61,565 nt of DNA from Akkermansiaceae bacterium (lineage in GTDB: Bacteria; Verrucomicrobiota; Verrucomicrobiia; Verrucomicrobiales; Akkermansiaceae), in contig CAIRGO010000016.1 of assembly GCA_903878115.1 (NCBI GenBank), positions 1 through 61,565 on the forward strand, written 5' to 3'. The notes under the pieces are model-generated. The model saw only the letters and a list, made by a program, of their open reading frames with translations, had not been told where the DNA came from and made no database searches. Of this stretch, positions 44,800 to 53,580 are shown in pieces; within the stretch, counting starts at the first letter, position 1, and each line of letters starts with the position of its first letter. Both the position numbers and the translations under genes were made by a program.

Positions 44800-45174
44800 A
44801 TGAGTGCGCAAATGGAGCAGGCTGACGATTGGTTCAACAATTGGACTGTGCAGATGCGTAAAGGGCTACTGGACTTTTGCATTTTGCGTGCTTTGACTGA
44901 TGGCGAATGGTACGGCTATGCTTTGGTAAAAGCGTTGGTAGCAATTCCCGGAGTGGGTGTAGCGGAAGGTTCGATTTATCCCTTGCTTTCGCGTTTGAAA
45001 AAGCAAGGCCTAGTGGATACTCGCCTAGAAGAATCTAGTGAAGGCCCAGCGCGTAAATATTATCGACTCACCGTGAGTGGTCGACAACAAGCCGAAGAGA
45101 TGGCCGTGTATTTTGAGACAATGATTCGAGGCATGAAAACCCTTGCGAAGCAACAACACAAGCAACAAAAATAA
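44800..45174 (+). CDS. PadR-family transcriptional regulator
   Basis: The 124-residue protein is a winged-helix regulator: MRKGLLDFCILRALTDGEWYGYAL, then GVGVAEGSIYPLLSRLKKQGLV (recognition helix) and the wing SEGPARKYYRLTVSGRQQ, ending in a Gln/Lys-rich helix. PadR regulators are often transcribed with the membrane protein they control. Here the next gene starts two bases after the stop and encodes a VIT/PEP-CTERM membrane protein. Autoregulation at the promoter 44763-44791 is plausible. Confidence 0.92.
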   Translation: MSAQMEQADDWFNNWTVQMRKGLLDFCILRALTDGEWYGYALVKALVAIPGVGVAEGSIYPLLSRLKKQGLVDTRLEESSEGPARKYYRLTVSGRQQAEEMAVYFETMIRGMKTLAKQQHKQQK

Positions 45175-45176
45175 TC

Positions 45177-47753
45177 ATGAAACCGTGGACTGAAGCAGCA
45201 GAGATGCGTCTGGAGCAATACCTTAATGAACGAGTATTGCGTGAGCAGATGCATGGAGAAGAAGCGATCGAACTAAAAGAGGATTTACGCAGGCATATTC
45301 ATGAAGAAGTGCAAGGCGATGATGCCATACAGCAATGCGGATTGATGCAGTTAGAAAATGCGTTAGGCCGATTGGATGCGGGGTGTCGGACTGCGGCGCT
45401 GCCATCAGCTGTGGTCGATAAGCCTCGTGCTTCGGCTTGGCGCAAAAATTTGATCTGGTTCTTCGGTGTATTTTTCCCTCTTGGGGTGGTGATTTTCGAG
45501 TGGCTAGTAAATTTCTGCGGCGGAGTGTTTTTCGACCCTATTCCGACAATGGGCCATGGGTTGTTATTGCTATCGGTGCCGATCTTGAATGCATGGTTGT
45601 TAAAAACAGCAGGTGAACAGGCAAAGCGACGTTGGAAGTGGCGTGCCTTAGCCTCAGGATTGAGTTGTGCGGTAGGCGCGTTTTACTCACTGTTATTCTT
45701 GCCTCTTGTTCCGGCATCATTGTGCGCTTTGATTGCATACGGGTTGGGTTTGTTATCGCTATCGCCGATCTTAGCGTGGTTGAGCACATGGAAAATTTCT
45801 GTGCGAGAAAAACATTTAGCAGCTTTTTGTGGAGCGACTGATTTTCGCCGATTGTGGTGGACCTCATTGCTGGTGGTATTCGGTTTGTTATGCATCTACG
45901 AGGTTCCTGGATTGTGGACGCGGCATCAAGTGGAGCGCTACCTCACGTCTGATTCTACGATTTCTCAGGACGCAGTGGAAACACTGCGGGCGTATCACTC
46001 GGAAGAAACCTTGCTCGGGCAGTGCTATCAAAGCGAAGTATTCATGGATGGAGGTGATATTGCTACGTGGGTCAGTGATGATGCATGGCGAGTGATGTCT
46101 TTTAGCAGCAATACGGGACGCACGCAGGATGTCAACAAAGTGCGCGATCTGTATTTCAAAGTTACAGGTGCGCCATTCAATGCGAAGCGTCCCCCTCACT
46201 GGCAGCGTGGAAGTAACATTGGAGCGCCTCGCCGGAACGCGTTATCTTTTGAATCTGAGTTTGATTTTGATCACGGGGGAGATGCCGTGGCCTCACAGAT
46301 CAAATATCTTGATTGTAAAGAATCGCGTTTTGATGGTCATATCGATGGTAGATCACGCATCGGTTATGGTGAGTGGACTTTGGTGTTTCAAAATCAGGGG
46401 ACTGTAGCGCGTGAAGCGCGTTGCCAAATTCGCTTGCCGCATGGTGGGCAGGTTAGCCGATTGACATTATGGATCAATGGAGAACCCCGCGAAGCGGCCT
46501 TTGGTTCAGTGGCGCAAGTGAAGGCGGCGTATAAAGAAGTTGCCGTGGTGCAACGTCGCGATCCTGTGCTCGTCAACATGGTGGGCCCCGATACTTTCAT
46601 GGTGCAATGTTTTCCCGTGCCGGCAAAAGGAGAGATGAAAATTCGGCTTGGTGTAACGGCACCGCTGGAGGGTGATCAGTGGCGCTTGCCTCGCATCATC
46701 GAGAAAAATTTCGGGTTGACTGATTCGTTAGCGCATACGGTCTGGATGCAGAGTGATGAGCATTTTTCCTGTATCGAAAATCATCTTGATTCACACGAAG
46801 ACGGAGAGATGGAATCGCTTAGCTTTGAGACGAAAACGATGCCTATGAGCTTTCATGTTAGCGAGGCTCCGAGAGAAATGCCTGCCATATGGTGCGAAGA
46901 TCGTTTTGCCGCGCCGACGGAGAAAATTCTCGTTGCGCAGCCGATTTTAGGAAAACGAGCAGCCGTTGATAAATGCATCGTGGTAGTAGATGGTTCTTAC
47001 ACATTGCAAGCTCATCGGGAATGGATATCCCGTGAGTTAGTGGGGAAAAATGTTAGTATTCTCTTAGCGAATGATAAAAGTGTTTCCATTACCGCAGAAG
47101 CCTTAGCGAAGCACGAGTTTCGTGGCGGTTGCAATAACGAGCCAGCACTTTATGAAGCACTGCGCTTAGCTAAAGAATCATCCCGAGCAGCGGTTATTTG
47201 GCTGCATGGTCCGCAGCCTGTGGAAATGAATCAGACCGAAAGAATCTTGCAGTTGTTAGAGAGAGGAATCAGTCGCCCGGCATTTTATGAAGTTCCAGTT
47301 GTGGACGGATCCAATCGTTTATTTGAAAAATTAGGACGCTCGGAATTCATGAAATCCGCGCCTATTCAGCTATTGAATATGGCGGAATCTGATCACAGTT
47401 TATCAAAATGGATCGATTTGCTTGTTGCAGGTGAAGATACCATCAATTGGATGTGGTCGCGGCGTGCGGATGCCAGTGGCTTGGAGGGAAAACCGGTAAG
47501 TGACCAACTCGCTCGCTTCTGGGCCATGCAGAAGGTGGCTGAAACGAAGGACTCAGCCCTCGCAATAAAATATCAAATAGTGAGTCCAGTTTCTGGCGCT
47601 GTAGTATTAGAAAACATGGAGCAATACGCCCGCCATGGATTAGAGCCAGTGGATGAAAATTTTACTCCGACCGTTCCCAATGTTCCGGAACCATCGTCAG
47701 CATTGTTGATATTGTTAGGAGCGATGATGGCATGCATGCGCAGAAAACGCTGA
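45177..47753 (+). CDS. Multi-helix VIT-domain protein with a PEP-CTERM sorting tail
   Basis: The 858-residue protein is coupled to the PadR gene (two-base gap). Residues 1-85 are a charged helical region like the HAAS/DUF1700-type segments found after PadR genes. Five or six membrane helices follow (about 88-245). A soluble half contains a VIT-like domain (about 395-510, including GEWTLVFQNQGTVAREARCQIRLP, given in part) and a degenerate VWA-like domain starting VVVDGSY near 604, without a full DxSxS. The C-terminus is a textbook PEP-CTERM signal: VPEPSSALLILLGAMMA then CMRRKR. It should be handled by an exosortase, not found in this window. The overall plan resembles MSEP-CTERM proteins of other phyla. 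Confidence 0.82.
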   Translation: MKPWTEAAEMRLEQYLNERVLREQMHGEEAIELKEDLRRHIHEEVQGDDAIQQCGLMQLENALGRLDAGCRTAALPSAVVDKPRASAWRKNLIWFFGVFFPLGVVIFEWLVNFCGGVFFDPIPTMGHGLLLLSVPILNAWLLKTAGEQAKRRWKWRALASGLSCAVGAFYSLLFLPLVPASLCALIAYGLGLLSLSPILAWLSTWKISVREKHLAAFCGATDFRRLWWTSLLVVFGLLCIYEVPGLWTRHQVERYLTSDSTISQDAVETLRAYHSEETLLGQCYQSEVFMDGGDIATWVSDDAWRVMSFSSNTGRTQDVNKVRDLYFKVTGAPFNAKRPPHWQRGSNIGAPRRNALSFESEFDFDHGGDAVASQIKYLDCKESRFDGHIDGRSRIGYGEWTLVFQNQGTVAREARCQIRLPHGGQVSRLTLWINGEPREAAFGSVAQVKAAYKEVAVVQRRDPVLVNMVGPDTFMVQCFPVPAKGEMKIRLGVTAPLEGDQWRLPRIIEKNFGLTDSLAHTVWMQSDEHFSCIENHLDSHEDGEMESLSFETKTMPMSFHVSEAPREMPAIWCEDRFAAPTEKILVAQPILGKRAAVDKCIVVVDGSYTLQAHREWISRELVGKNVSILLANDKSVSITAEALAKHEFRGGCNNEPALYEALRLAKESSRAAVIWLHGPQPVEMNQTERILQLLERGISRPAFYEVPVVDGSNRLFEKLGRSEFMKSAPIQLLNMAESDHSLSKWIDLLVAGEDTINWMWSRRADASGLEGKPVSDQLARFWAMQKVAETKDSALAIKYQIVSPVSGAVVLENMEQYARHGLEPVDENFTPTVPNVPEPSSALLILLGAMMACMRRKR

Positions 47754-47762
47754 AATCCATCG

Positions 47763-48599
47763 TTATTTACGCCACAACCAGCGCAGGGAATCGGCAAAAA
47801 TTGCACCTCCATCTTTGCCGCCGTGACCGCCTTCGGTGATCACGAATTTGCTATCGTATTTTCTGAAACGTAAGGCGGCATCCATTTGTTGATTGCTTAG
47901 GAACCAATTGCCGAATTGATTATCGAGATCATTTTTTCCATCTTGCAAGAACACTCGTAGCGGGCGCACAGGTTCTTGTCGAATTAATGCTGGATAGACG
48001 TGACCGCCGCGGATGTTGGTGAAACTGCCGACATGACTCATTACTTTGCGAAAGAGATCCGGACGTTGCCAGGCGACGGTGAATGCGCAAATGCCACCTG
48101 AACTCAACCCGCAGATCGCGCGTTGGTCTGGATTGCTGGTGAGTTTGTATGTTTGACTCACCGCAGGAAGAATTTCTGTCTCTAGAAATTTGGCGTAATC
48201 GCCACTGAGCGTGTCGTATTCTACCGCTCGATTGGGCTTAAGATTCTTCGGCGTATTCCATCCTTGCGTCTCCTTTAAGTTATCAGCAAAAACTCCAGGG
48301 TTGATGAATATGGCAATGGTCACTGGCATCTCACCACTGGCGATCAATCGATCCATCATGAGTGGCGTTTTGAAATCACCGGTCTCGCTTGCATAGGCGT
48401 GTCCATCTTGGAATACCATCAACGCAGCTTCGGTTTTGCCATCGTATTGCTTGGGGACGTACACGCCATACTGACGAATGGTGCCAGCAAAGACTTTGCT
48501 CTTCATCGTCTGCCACGACATTTTTCCTGCCGCTTTTTGGGCGGATAAGGGATGACTAATTACGATAAACGTAGTAATGATTGCTATGATTGTTTTCAT
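47763..48599 (-). CDS. Exported esterase of the enterochelin-esterase-like type
   Basis: The 278-residue protein has a signal peptide (MKTIIAIITTFIVISHPLSA) and an alpha/beta-hydrolase fold of the D-type esterase group: the VYVPKQYDGKTEAALMVFQDG strand region (given in part), nucleophile in GLSSGG (Ser166), the acid in LQDGKNDLD and the His in EGGHGGKDG. Members cleave ester bonds of feruloyl, acetyl or siderophore substrates. It lies 16 bases after the TIM-barrel protein gene on the same strand, suggesting a carbohydrate-related pair. Confidence 0.88.
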   Translation of the reverse strand: MKTIIAIITTFIVISHPLSAQKAAGKMSWQTMKSKVFAGTIRQYGVYVPKQYDGKTEAALMVFQDGHAYASETGDFKTPLMMDRLIASGEMPVTIAIFINPGVFADNLKETQGWNTPKNLKPNRAVEYDTLSGDYAKFLETEILPAVSQTYKLTSNPDQRAICGLSSGGICAFTVAWQRPDLFRKVMSHVGSFTNIRGGHVYPALIRQEPVRPLRVFLQDGKNDLDNQFGNWFLSNQQMDAALRFRKYDSKFVITEGGHGGKDGGAIFADSLRWLWRK

Positions 48600-48615
48600 G
48601 ATAGTGAAATATGTG

Positions 48616-49500
48616 TTAGCCGATCCACGAACGCAGCGTTGCTAGATCACGCTTGAAATGCACGATGCGTTCTTTGGCGTCACCAATTTCGTATTCGAAA
48701 TGCTGGCAAAGTGGAGCGGTGCAACCACTGGCGATGATGTCGGAGAAGAATTTCTTGCGAACGATCCCTTCGCCAATAGGGCAGGCGTCGCGATTCCACT
48801 CACCTTTTGCCTCCCTCCAACGATAGTCTTTTACATTGAGCGCACCCATGCGTTCGCGAGCTGCGGCTACCTGTATGGGCCAATTCGTACCGCCTTCAAC
48901 GGTGGCATGAGCGATGTCAAAACATAAGCCCATATGTGCAGGGTCGGTGTCTTCCATGGCCAATAAAATATCCCACACTGGTCCGCCTAGAAATGATGGC
49001 CCAGAATGGTTTTGGTATCCACTCCATAGTCCTAGTTCTTTATTGATGGCGGCAATGTCCTTGAGCGCGGGAGCAAATTCTCGCACCACTTTCATCGGGT
49101 TTTCATTAGGCTTGTAATTCACAAATCCTAAGCGGTATTTTTTGATGCCGTTTGCAGCAAGGATTCGCAGAAATGCTTCTTCCTGAGGACCCATTTTGGT
49201 GATGTCAGTCGTTACCACAAAAATGCTTTTGTCACGTTTTTTCAGTGCTTCGATCATTTTTGGTAAGTCATCACTCACCTTGGCAGGGTCGATGTGCGTG
49301 ACACCTTTTCGAATCGGAATATCAAGGCCGTCCCAGCCGACATCCGCTACTAGTTCGGCAGTTTTTTCCGCATCCAAATCGATGAATACTTTACTAAATC
49401 CAATGATTTTTGGTTTTGCTGCCGGGGCTTTCACGGGAGCTGCGTTGAGAATCGTTGGTAAGGCAAGAGCAGTGGTCGCAAGAAAATGTCGTCGTTGCAT
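48616..49500 (-). CDS. Exported sugar phosphate isomerase/epimerase-like TIM-barrel protein
   Basis: The 294-residue protein begins MQRRHFLATTALALPTILNA, a Tat-like signal (RRHFL). The mature part is an xylose-isomerase-like TIM barrel with GWDGLDIPIRKG, YRLGFVNYK, LCFDIAHATVEGG (metal-binding Asp and His) and QHFEYEIGD. Related exported proteins are common in Verrucomicrobia and Planctomycetes next to hydrolases. The substrate is unknown. A TTGGAG/TAGAAT promoter lies just upstream of the ATG. Confidence 0.85.
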   Translation of the reverse strand: MQRRHFLATTALALPTILNAAPVKAPAAKPKIIGFSKVFIDLDAEKTAELVADVGWDGLDIPIRKGVTHIDPAKVSDDLPKMIEALKKRDKSIFVVTTDITKMGPQEEAFLRILAANGIKKYRLGFVNYKPNENPMKVVREFAPALKDIAAINKELGLWSGYQNHSGPSFLGGPVWDILLAMEDTDPAHMGLCFDIAHATVEGGTNWPIQVAAARERMGALNVKDYRWREAKGEWNRDACPIGEGIVRKKFFSDIIASGCTAPLCQHFEYEIGDAKERIVHFKRDLATLRSWIG

Positions 49501-49509
49501 GGTGAATAC

Positions 49510-49537
49510 ATTCTATCACTTGCCGATGATTCTCCAA
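49510..49537 (-). promoter_or_regulatory. Predicted near-leaderless promoter of the TIM-barrel/esterase pair
   Basis: On the minus strand TTGGAG (49537-49532), a 16-base spacer and TAGAAT (49515-49510) end nine bases before the ATG at 49500. Confidence 0.5.
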
Positions 49538-49607
49538 GCGATTTCCTTGGAATCATGAATATATTGCATTGGAAAATTGAATTATATCATTGAGTATCAA
49601 TACGCAG

Positions 49608-49636
49608 TTGATATTTCTTTCTGGCTAAATTGTAAT
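49608..49636 (+). promoter_or_regulatory. Predicted leaderless promoter of the decayed gene at 49642
   Basis: TTGATA at 49608-49613, 17 bases, and TGTAAT at 49631-49636 end five bases before ATG 49642. The promoter appears intact although the gene is not. Confidence 0.5.
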
Positions 49637-49641
49637 TGATC

Positions 49642-50616
49642 ATGAAACTGTCTCTATTATTTGTCCTCATTACTATCACGCAGATGGCTGTCGCATTGCC
49701 CCCGCCAATGATGCTTTCACGGGTGCGCACGGTCATTGGCAATCTCGCCTCTTATTCCGTCACTACGACGAATGTCGAAACGGGGGTGCAGAGTGGAGAA
49801 AGCACCTCTATCAGGCTTAACGGGGGCCACGATTTGGTGGGAATGGACAGCTTATGCTTCGGGATGAGTAAGAATGGATACGGTTGGCAGTGTCATAGAC
49901 ATCGTATTTAAAATGAAATCGACGTTTTGGGGAAATGGCATCCTATTTGGCTCTAATGACGATGATTTTTCCGACTCTGGAGATAGTTGCTTTAGTTTTC
50001 AAGCGAAGTCTGGCACCGCTTATTACGTTGCTATTGGCGGCTATGATGATGGAACTGCGGTGGAGTTTGGTAACGCCGCCATTGGAAGTCCTTATTTTAT
50101 TCCTGTCACCACCACGCTTACCGTCACTTCAGATACGCCGGATACGACCGCTCCCGCATTTGCGGCTTTTTCGACATCACCGGCTTTAACTTCACAGTCA
50201 CAGAAGGCGGCGCGTATTGGGAGTGAGCTTATAAAAATTTCTATCTTTATTCTGGCGATGTCGATACGGAGTTAGATCCTAATGGCGATGGTCTGGATAA
50301 TCTCACCTGTTATGCTTTTGGTCTCGATCCGCTTGATACAGCATTTTTTGAAGATCTACCCAGTGTTTCGGTCGCGGGGGCGATCATCAAAAGTTTGACC
50401 TTTGAATTTTGGCGTCGGGTGGGTGCCTCGGGGGTGACTTACACACCGCAAATTTGCGATAACCTGCAAGCAGCCAATTGGGTGGATTTTCCTGGCACGC
50501 CTGCTTTGATCAATGGTGACACAGAATGGGAATACATGCGAATGATCGATACGGAAAATACCACCACGAAACCAAAGCGATTTGCGCGGATGAAGTTGAC
50601 GTATGTTGATAATTGA
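49642..50616 (+). pseudogene. Decayed secreted-protein gene (frameshifts plus in-frame stop)
   Basis: The gene starts MKLSLLFVLITITQMAVALP, a signal peptide, and runs in one frame to about 49890. It continues in a second frame (FKMKSTFWGNGILFGSNDDD, AKSGTAYYVAIGGYDDG) to about 50200, and returns to the first frame with FTVTEGGAYWE, a TGA, then FYLYSGDVDTELDPNGDGLDNLTCYAFGLDPL and a C-terminal domain ending KRFARMKLTYVDN. At least two frameshifts and one stop are needed to explain this. The GDGLDNLTCYAFGLDPL motif is typical of verrucomicrobial secreted proteins. The original function is unknown. Confidence 0.85.
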
Positions 50617-50676
50617 TCGCGTGTTATCACGGAATTCTCTTGCGCAAAATGTATAGGCGCGTTTTCTTTGCGACGT

Positions 50677-51963
50677 GTGAGTGAGCAGCGAACTTTGTCA
50701 GGAAAGACGATTGATCTATTGGATTTGATGCCGATGGAAGTGCTGTCGCGTTTGCAACATCTGGACGATCTTGTTTTTTTTGATAGCGCAGGAAATTTTC
50801 CTTCGAACGCAGGTCCTGCGATCTCAGTCATTGCGGCGTGTGCGGAAGAAGTGATCGAAGGATACTTGTCGGAAGAAGGTGATTTTGATCGTCTGAAACA
50901 AACGTGGAATAAGTATCGGATCCATGGAATTGATGCGGGCTATCCTTATGGAGGTCTTTGCGGATGGGTGGACTATGACGGCAGATTTTCCTTCGGTGTC
51001 TATGCGCAGATGTTGATCTACTTTCATGAAACGGGTGAGTGGATAGAGAAGGGGAACTTATCTGCGGAAATGAGGGAGGCTGAGGTGATGTTAGAATGCC
51101 ATGTCAGTGAGTTTCGTGAAACGATGTCTCAGGAGGCATTTATCATGCTGGTGAATCGCATTCGTGAATGGATCGCAGCAGGGGATATTTATCAAGTAAA
51201 CCTGACGCAACAATTCATCGCAGATTGCCATGGAGAGGCATCGCTTCTCAGTCTCTATGAATTCCTTCGCGAACGTTCACCCGCACCGATGGCTGGCTGG
51301 ATGAAGCGCTGCGGTCGTGAGGTGCTGAGTTCATCACCCGAGACATTTTTAAAAATCAGTGGCAGTCAAGTCGAGACTAGGCCGATCAAAGGCACTCGCC
51401 CGCGCTTTGCCCATCCTGATGATGATCGGCGCTCGGCGTATGAACTACAAACATCCACAAAAGAAATTTCCGAGTTGGTCATGATCACTGATTTGCTGCG
51501 CAATGATCTAGGTCAAGTATGTGAATTCGGCTCGGTCCGTGTTGATGAAATGTTGCAGTTAGAAACGCTAGAACAAGTATTTCATCTGGTGTCCACAGTA
51601 AGGGGGACGATGCGAAATTCAGTCGATGCCCTGGATGTCATCCGTGCTTGTTTTCCAGGCGGCAGTATCACCGGAGCGCCGAAAAAACGTGCCTGTGAAA
51701 TCATCGCGGAGATGGAAACTGTGCCTCGTGGTTTGTATTGCGGCGCGATGGGTTACTTAGGTTTTAATGGAGAATGTCAGATGAACATTGTTATCCGCAG
51801 CTTGATTCGTGATAATAATCAATTGCATTATCACGTCGGCGCTGGAATTGTGGCTGATTCTTCACCAGAAATGGAATACGAGGAAACACTGCACAAAGCC
51901 GCTGGCTTGCGACTCGCGGTGCAGGATTGGCAGAAATTTGTTCGATCAAAAATCAACAAGTAA
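50677..51963 (+). CDS. pabB: Aminodeoxychorismate synthase component I-like (chorismate-binding enzyme)
   Basis: About 428 residues from GTG 50677; an in-frame TTG at 50668 is an alternative. The C-terminal chorismate-binding domain is clear: GDIYQVNLTQQF, SSSPETFLKI, the RPIKGTRPR segment, ELVMITDLLRNDLGQVC, GGSITGAPKKRACEIIAEME, RGLYCGAMGYLGF, and VGAGIVADSSPEMEYEETLHKA. These match PabB more than TrpE, since no TrpG partner or feedback-site block is seen. PabB makes aminodeoxychorismate for folate. The amidotransferase and lyase partners are not in this window. It is convergent with the aminotransferase gene. Confidence 0.9.
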   Translation: MSEQRTLSGKTIDLLDLMPMEVLSRLQHLDDLVFFDSAGNFPSNAGPAISVIAACAEEVIEGYLSEEGDFDRLKQTWNKYRIHGIDAGYPYGGLCGWVDYDGRFSFGVYAQMLIYFHETGEWIEKGNLSAEMREAEVMLECHVSEFRETMSQEAFIMLVNRIREWIAAGDIYQVNLTQQFIADCHGEASLLSLYEFLRERSPAPMAGWMKRCGREVLSSSPETFLKISGSQVETRPIKGTRPRFAHPDDDRRSAYELQTSTKEISELVMITDLLRNDLGQVCEFGSVRVDEMLQLETLEQVFHLVSTVRGTMRNSVDALDVIRACFPGGSITGAPKKRACEIIAEMETVPRGLYCGAMGYLGFNGECQMNIVIRSLIRDNNQLHYHVGAGIVADSSPEMEYEETLHKAAGLRLAVQDWQKFVRSKINK

Positions 51964-51975
51964 ACTCTGATTCCG

Positions 51976-53109
51976 CTAGGAGAGAATTTTCCGCAATGCC
52001 TGATTTATAAGTTTCATTTCATCAGGAAGACCAATGGTAATACGGCACCAATCGAGCATCGGTGGAAATGGACGCGCGACATGTATTTGTTCCTTTTTCA
52101 TCAGTTCTTGAAATCGATCGATCGGAATTCCCGTGTGGAAAAATACGAAATTCGTTTGTGAAGCAGTGAACTTGCGGCCGAGTTGCTGCAGCACTGAATT
52201 CACGGCATCGCGCCCGGCTTTGATTTGTAGGCGTGTGCGTTCGCAATAGTCATGGTCTAACAGACTAGCATGAGCCGCGACCATTCCTAACAAATTTGGA
52301 TTGCCAGTCATCAATTCTTTGATCGGCGCAAGCAATGAAGGTTTTGCTACGGCATAGCCAATTCGCAAGCCAGCGAGTCCGTAGATTTTGGAAAATGTGC
52401 GCGATACGATGACATCGTGACCAGCGGTCACCAGCCCGACAAGAGTGCGCTCGGCAAAATCATCTGCGCATTCCAAATAGGCTTCATCAATGAAAACGGG
52501 AACTTTTTTCGCAGCTTCGATCACGAATGCAGTTAGCTTCGCCGTATCACAGACTGTAGCAGTTGGATTGTTAGGATTGCAAAGGTAGATGCAGCTCGTT
52601 TTCTCGGATATTTTTGTAGCCATGGCATCAAGATCATGTTGCCACTGATCATTCACCGGTACAAGCACCGCGCTACCGCCGGCACTTTTCATGGCATCGA
52701 TGAGTTGGGTATAACCGGGGACCGCGGCAATCACTTCGCCTTTTTTCTCTCCAAAATAACGACCTGCGGCTAACAAAATTTCTCCTGATCCCACACCTAA
52801 CAAAATATGATCGGTCGGAACATTTTCCTTCTTAGAAATCGCATCGATCAATTGTTGCGCTTGTGCATGTGGATAGCGGTAGCTTCGCGCCATGGTCTGT
52901 TGCATGGCATCGATAGCTTTCGCAGATGGTCCGAAGGGGTTTTCATTGATGGAAAGTTGTAGCGGTAGTGAGACAGCCACTTCGCTCTGAGCTCGCAGTG
53001 AGGAAACCGCAGCAATGACGCCTGTAGCTGCCTTGAGCCAATGACGGCGATTTAGGAGTAGTGGATTCGCATGTTGCGGCGTGCTTTCTTCGATGGTGAA
53101 TTTGTTCAT
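51976..53109 (-). CDS. Tat-exported HisC-like aminotransferase (PLP-dependent, fold type I)
   Basis: The 377-residue protein has a twin-arginine signal: NRRHWLKAA at 20-28 followed by a hydrophobic stretch ending near SLRAQS. The mature enzyme is a histidinol-phosphate-aminotransferase-like protein with INENPFGPS, GVGSGEIL, YLCNPNNPTA, the PLP-binding lysine in SRTFSKIYGLAGLRIGY (Lys241) and the substrate Arg in WCRITIG. Such enzymes normally act in the cytoplasm, so export is notable. The stop is TAG. It is probably not the biosynthetic HisC, since no his genes are nearby. Confidence 0.88.
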   Translation of the reverse strand: MNKFTIEESTPQHANPLLLNRRHWLKAATGVIAAVSSLRAQSEVAVSLPLQLSINENPFGPSAKAIDAMQQTMARSYRYPHAQAQQLIDAISKKENVPTDHILLGVGSGEILLAAGRYFGEKKGEVIAAVPGYTQLIDAMKSAGGSAVLVPVNDQWQHDLDAMATKISEKTSCIYLCNPNNPTATVCDTAKLTAFVIEAAKKVPVFIDEAYLECADDFAERTLVGLVTAGHDVIVSRTFSKIYGLAGLRIGYAVAKPSLLAPIKELMTGNPNLLGMVAAHASLLDHDYCERTRLQIKAGRDAVNSVLQQLGRKFTASQTNFVFFHTGIPIDRFQELMKKEQIHVARPFPPMLDWCRITIGLPDEMKLINQALRKILS

Positions 53110-53143
53110 GAGCGCGATGTGTCGTTCGTCAATTCTTGGAAGA

Positions 53144-53506
53144 TCATTTCATAATGTGAGAGCTAGGCAAGAGATGGCCACAGTAAACGCATCTTGGCTT
53201 GGTCGTGCTAGCCTTTTGTCCACAGTGCAGACAATCGATAAGCTCGGCGCCGATTTTCCCATCGATGGTTCCATCTCTCGCATCAATTTCGTGTATTTTC
53301 GCCTTTAAGTGATCATCGGTGAAACCGATGTGATCGCGCAGTAATTCCCACATGGCTTGACAGGCAAGTGTTAGCTCTTCGAGTTCTTGCTTGGTGTTGT
53401 CTCTGCTTACACTGATATTATCGATTTTCGATGCAGCATAGTCAGCGGTATTTTGAGCTTTCCTGATTTCCGAGTTCTGCCGCATGTGCCAAAATATATT
53501 GCTCAT
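53144..53506 (-). CDS. Small helical protein with C-terminal zinc ribbon
   Basis: The 120-residue protein has a charged helical first half (about 10-70, likely coiled coil) and a C-terminal zinc-ribbon with two CxxC pairs: DCLHC (Cys92, Cys95) and RCVYC (Cys106, Cys109). No family is recognised. It lies between the exported aminotransferase and rhomboid genes on the same strand, 74 bases after the rhomboid stop, and may be cotranscribed with rhomboid. Confidence 0.68.
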   Translation of the reverse strand: MSNIFWHMRQNSEIRKAQNTADYAASKIDNISVSRDNTKQELEELTLACQAMWELLRDHIGFTDDHLKAKIHEIDARDGTIDGKIGAELIDCLHCGQKASTTKPRCVYCGHLLPSSHIMK

Positions 53507-53580
53507 TTTTCGTAATTAGATTTTTTGTTATTGCTAGTTTGAATGCTGGTAAAATCGGCAATCATCGAAGAAATCCTTGA

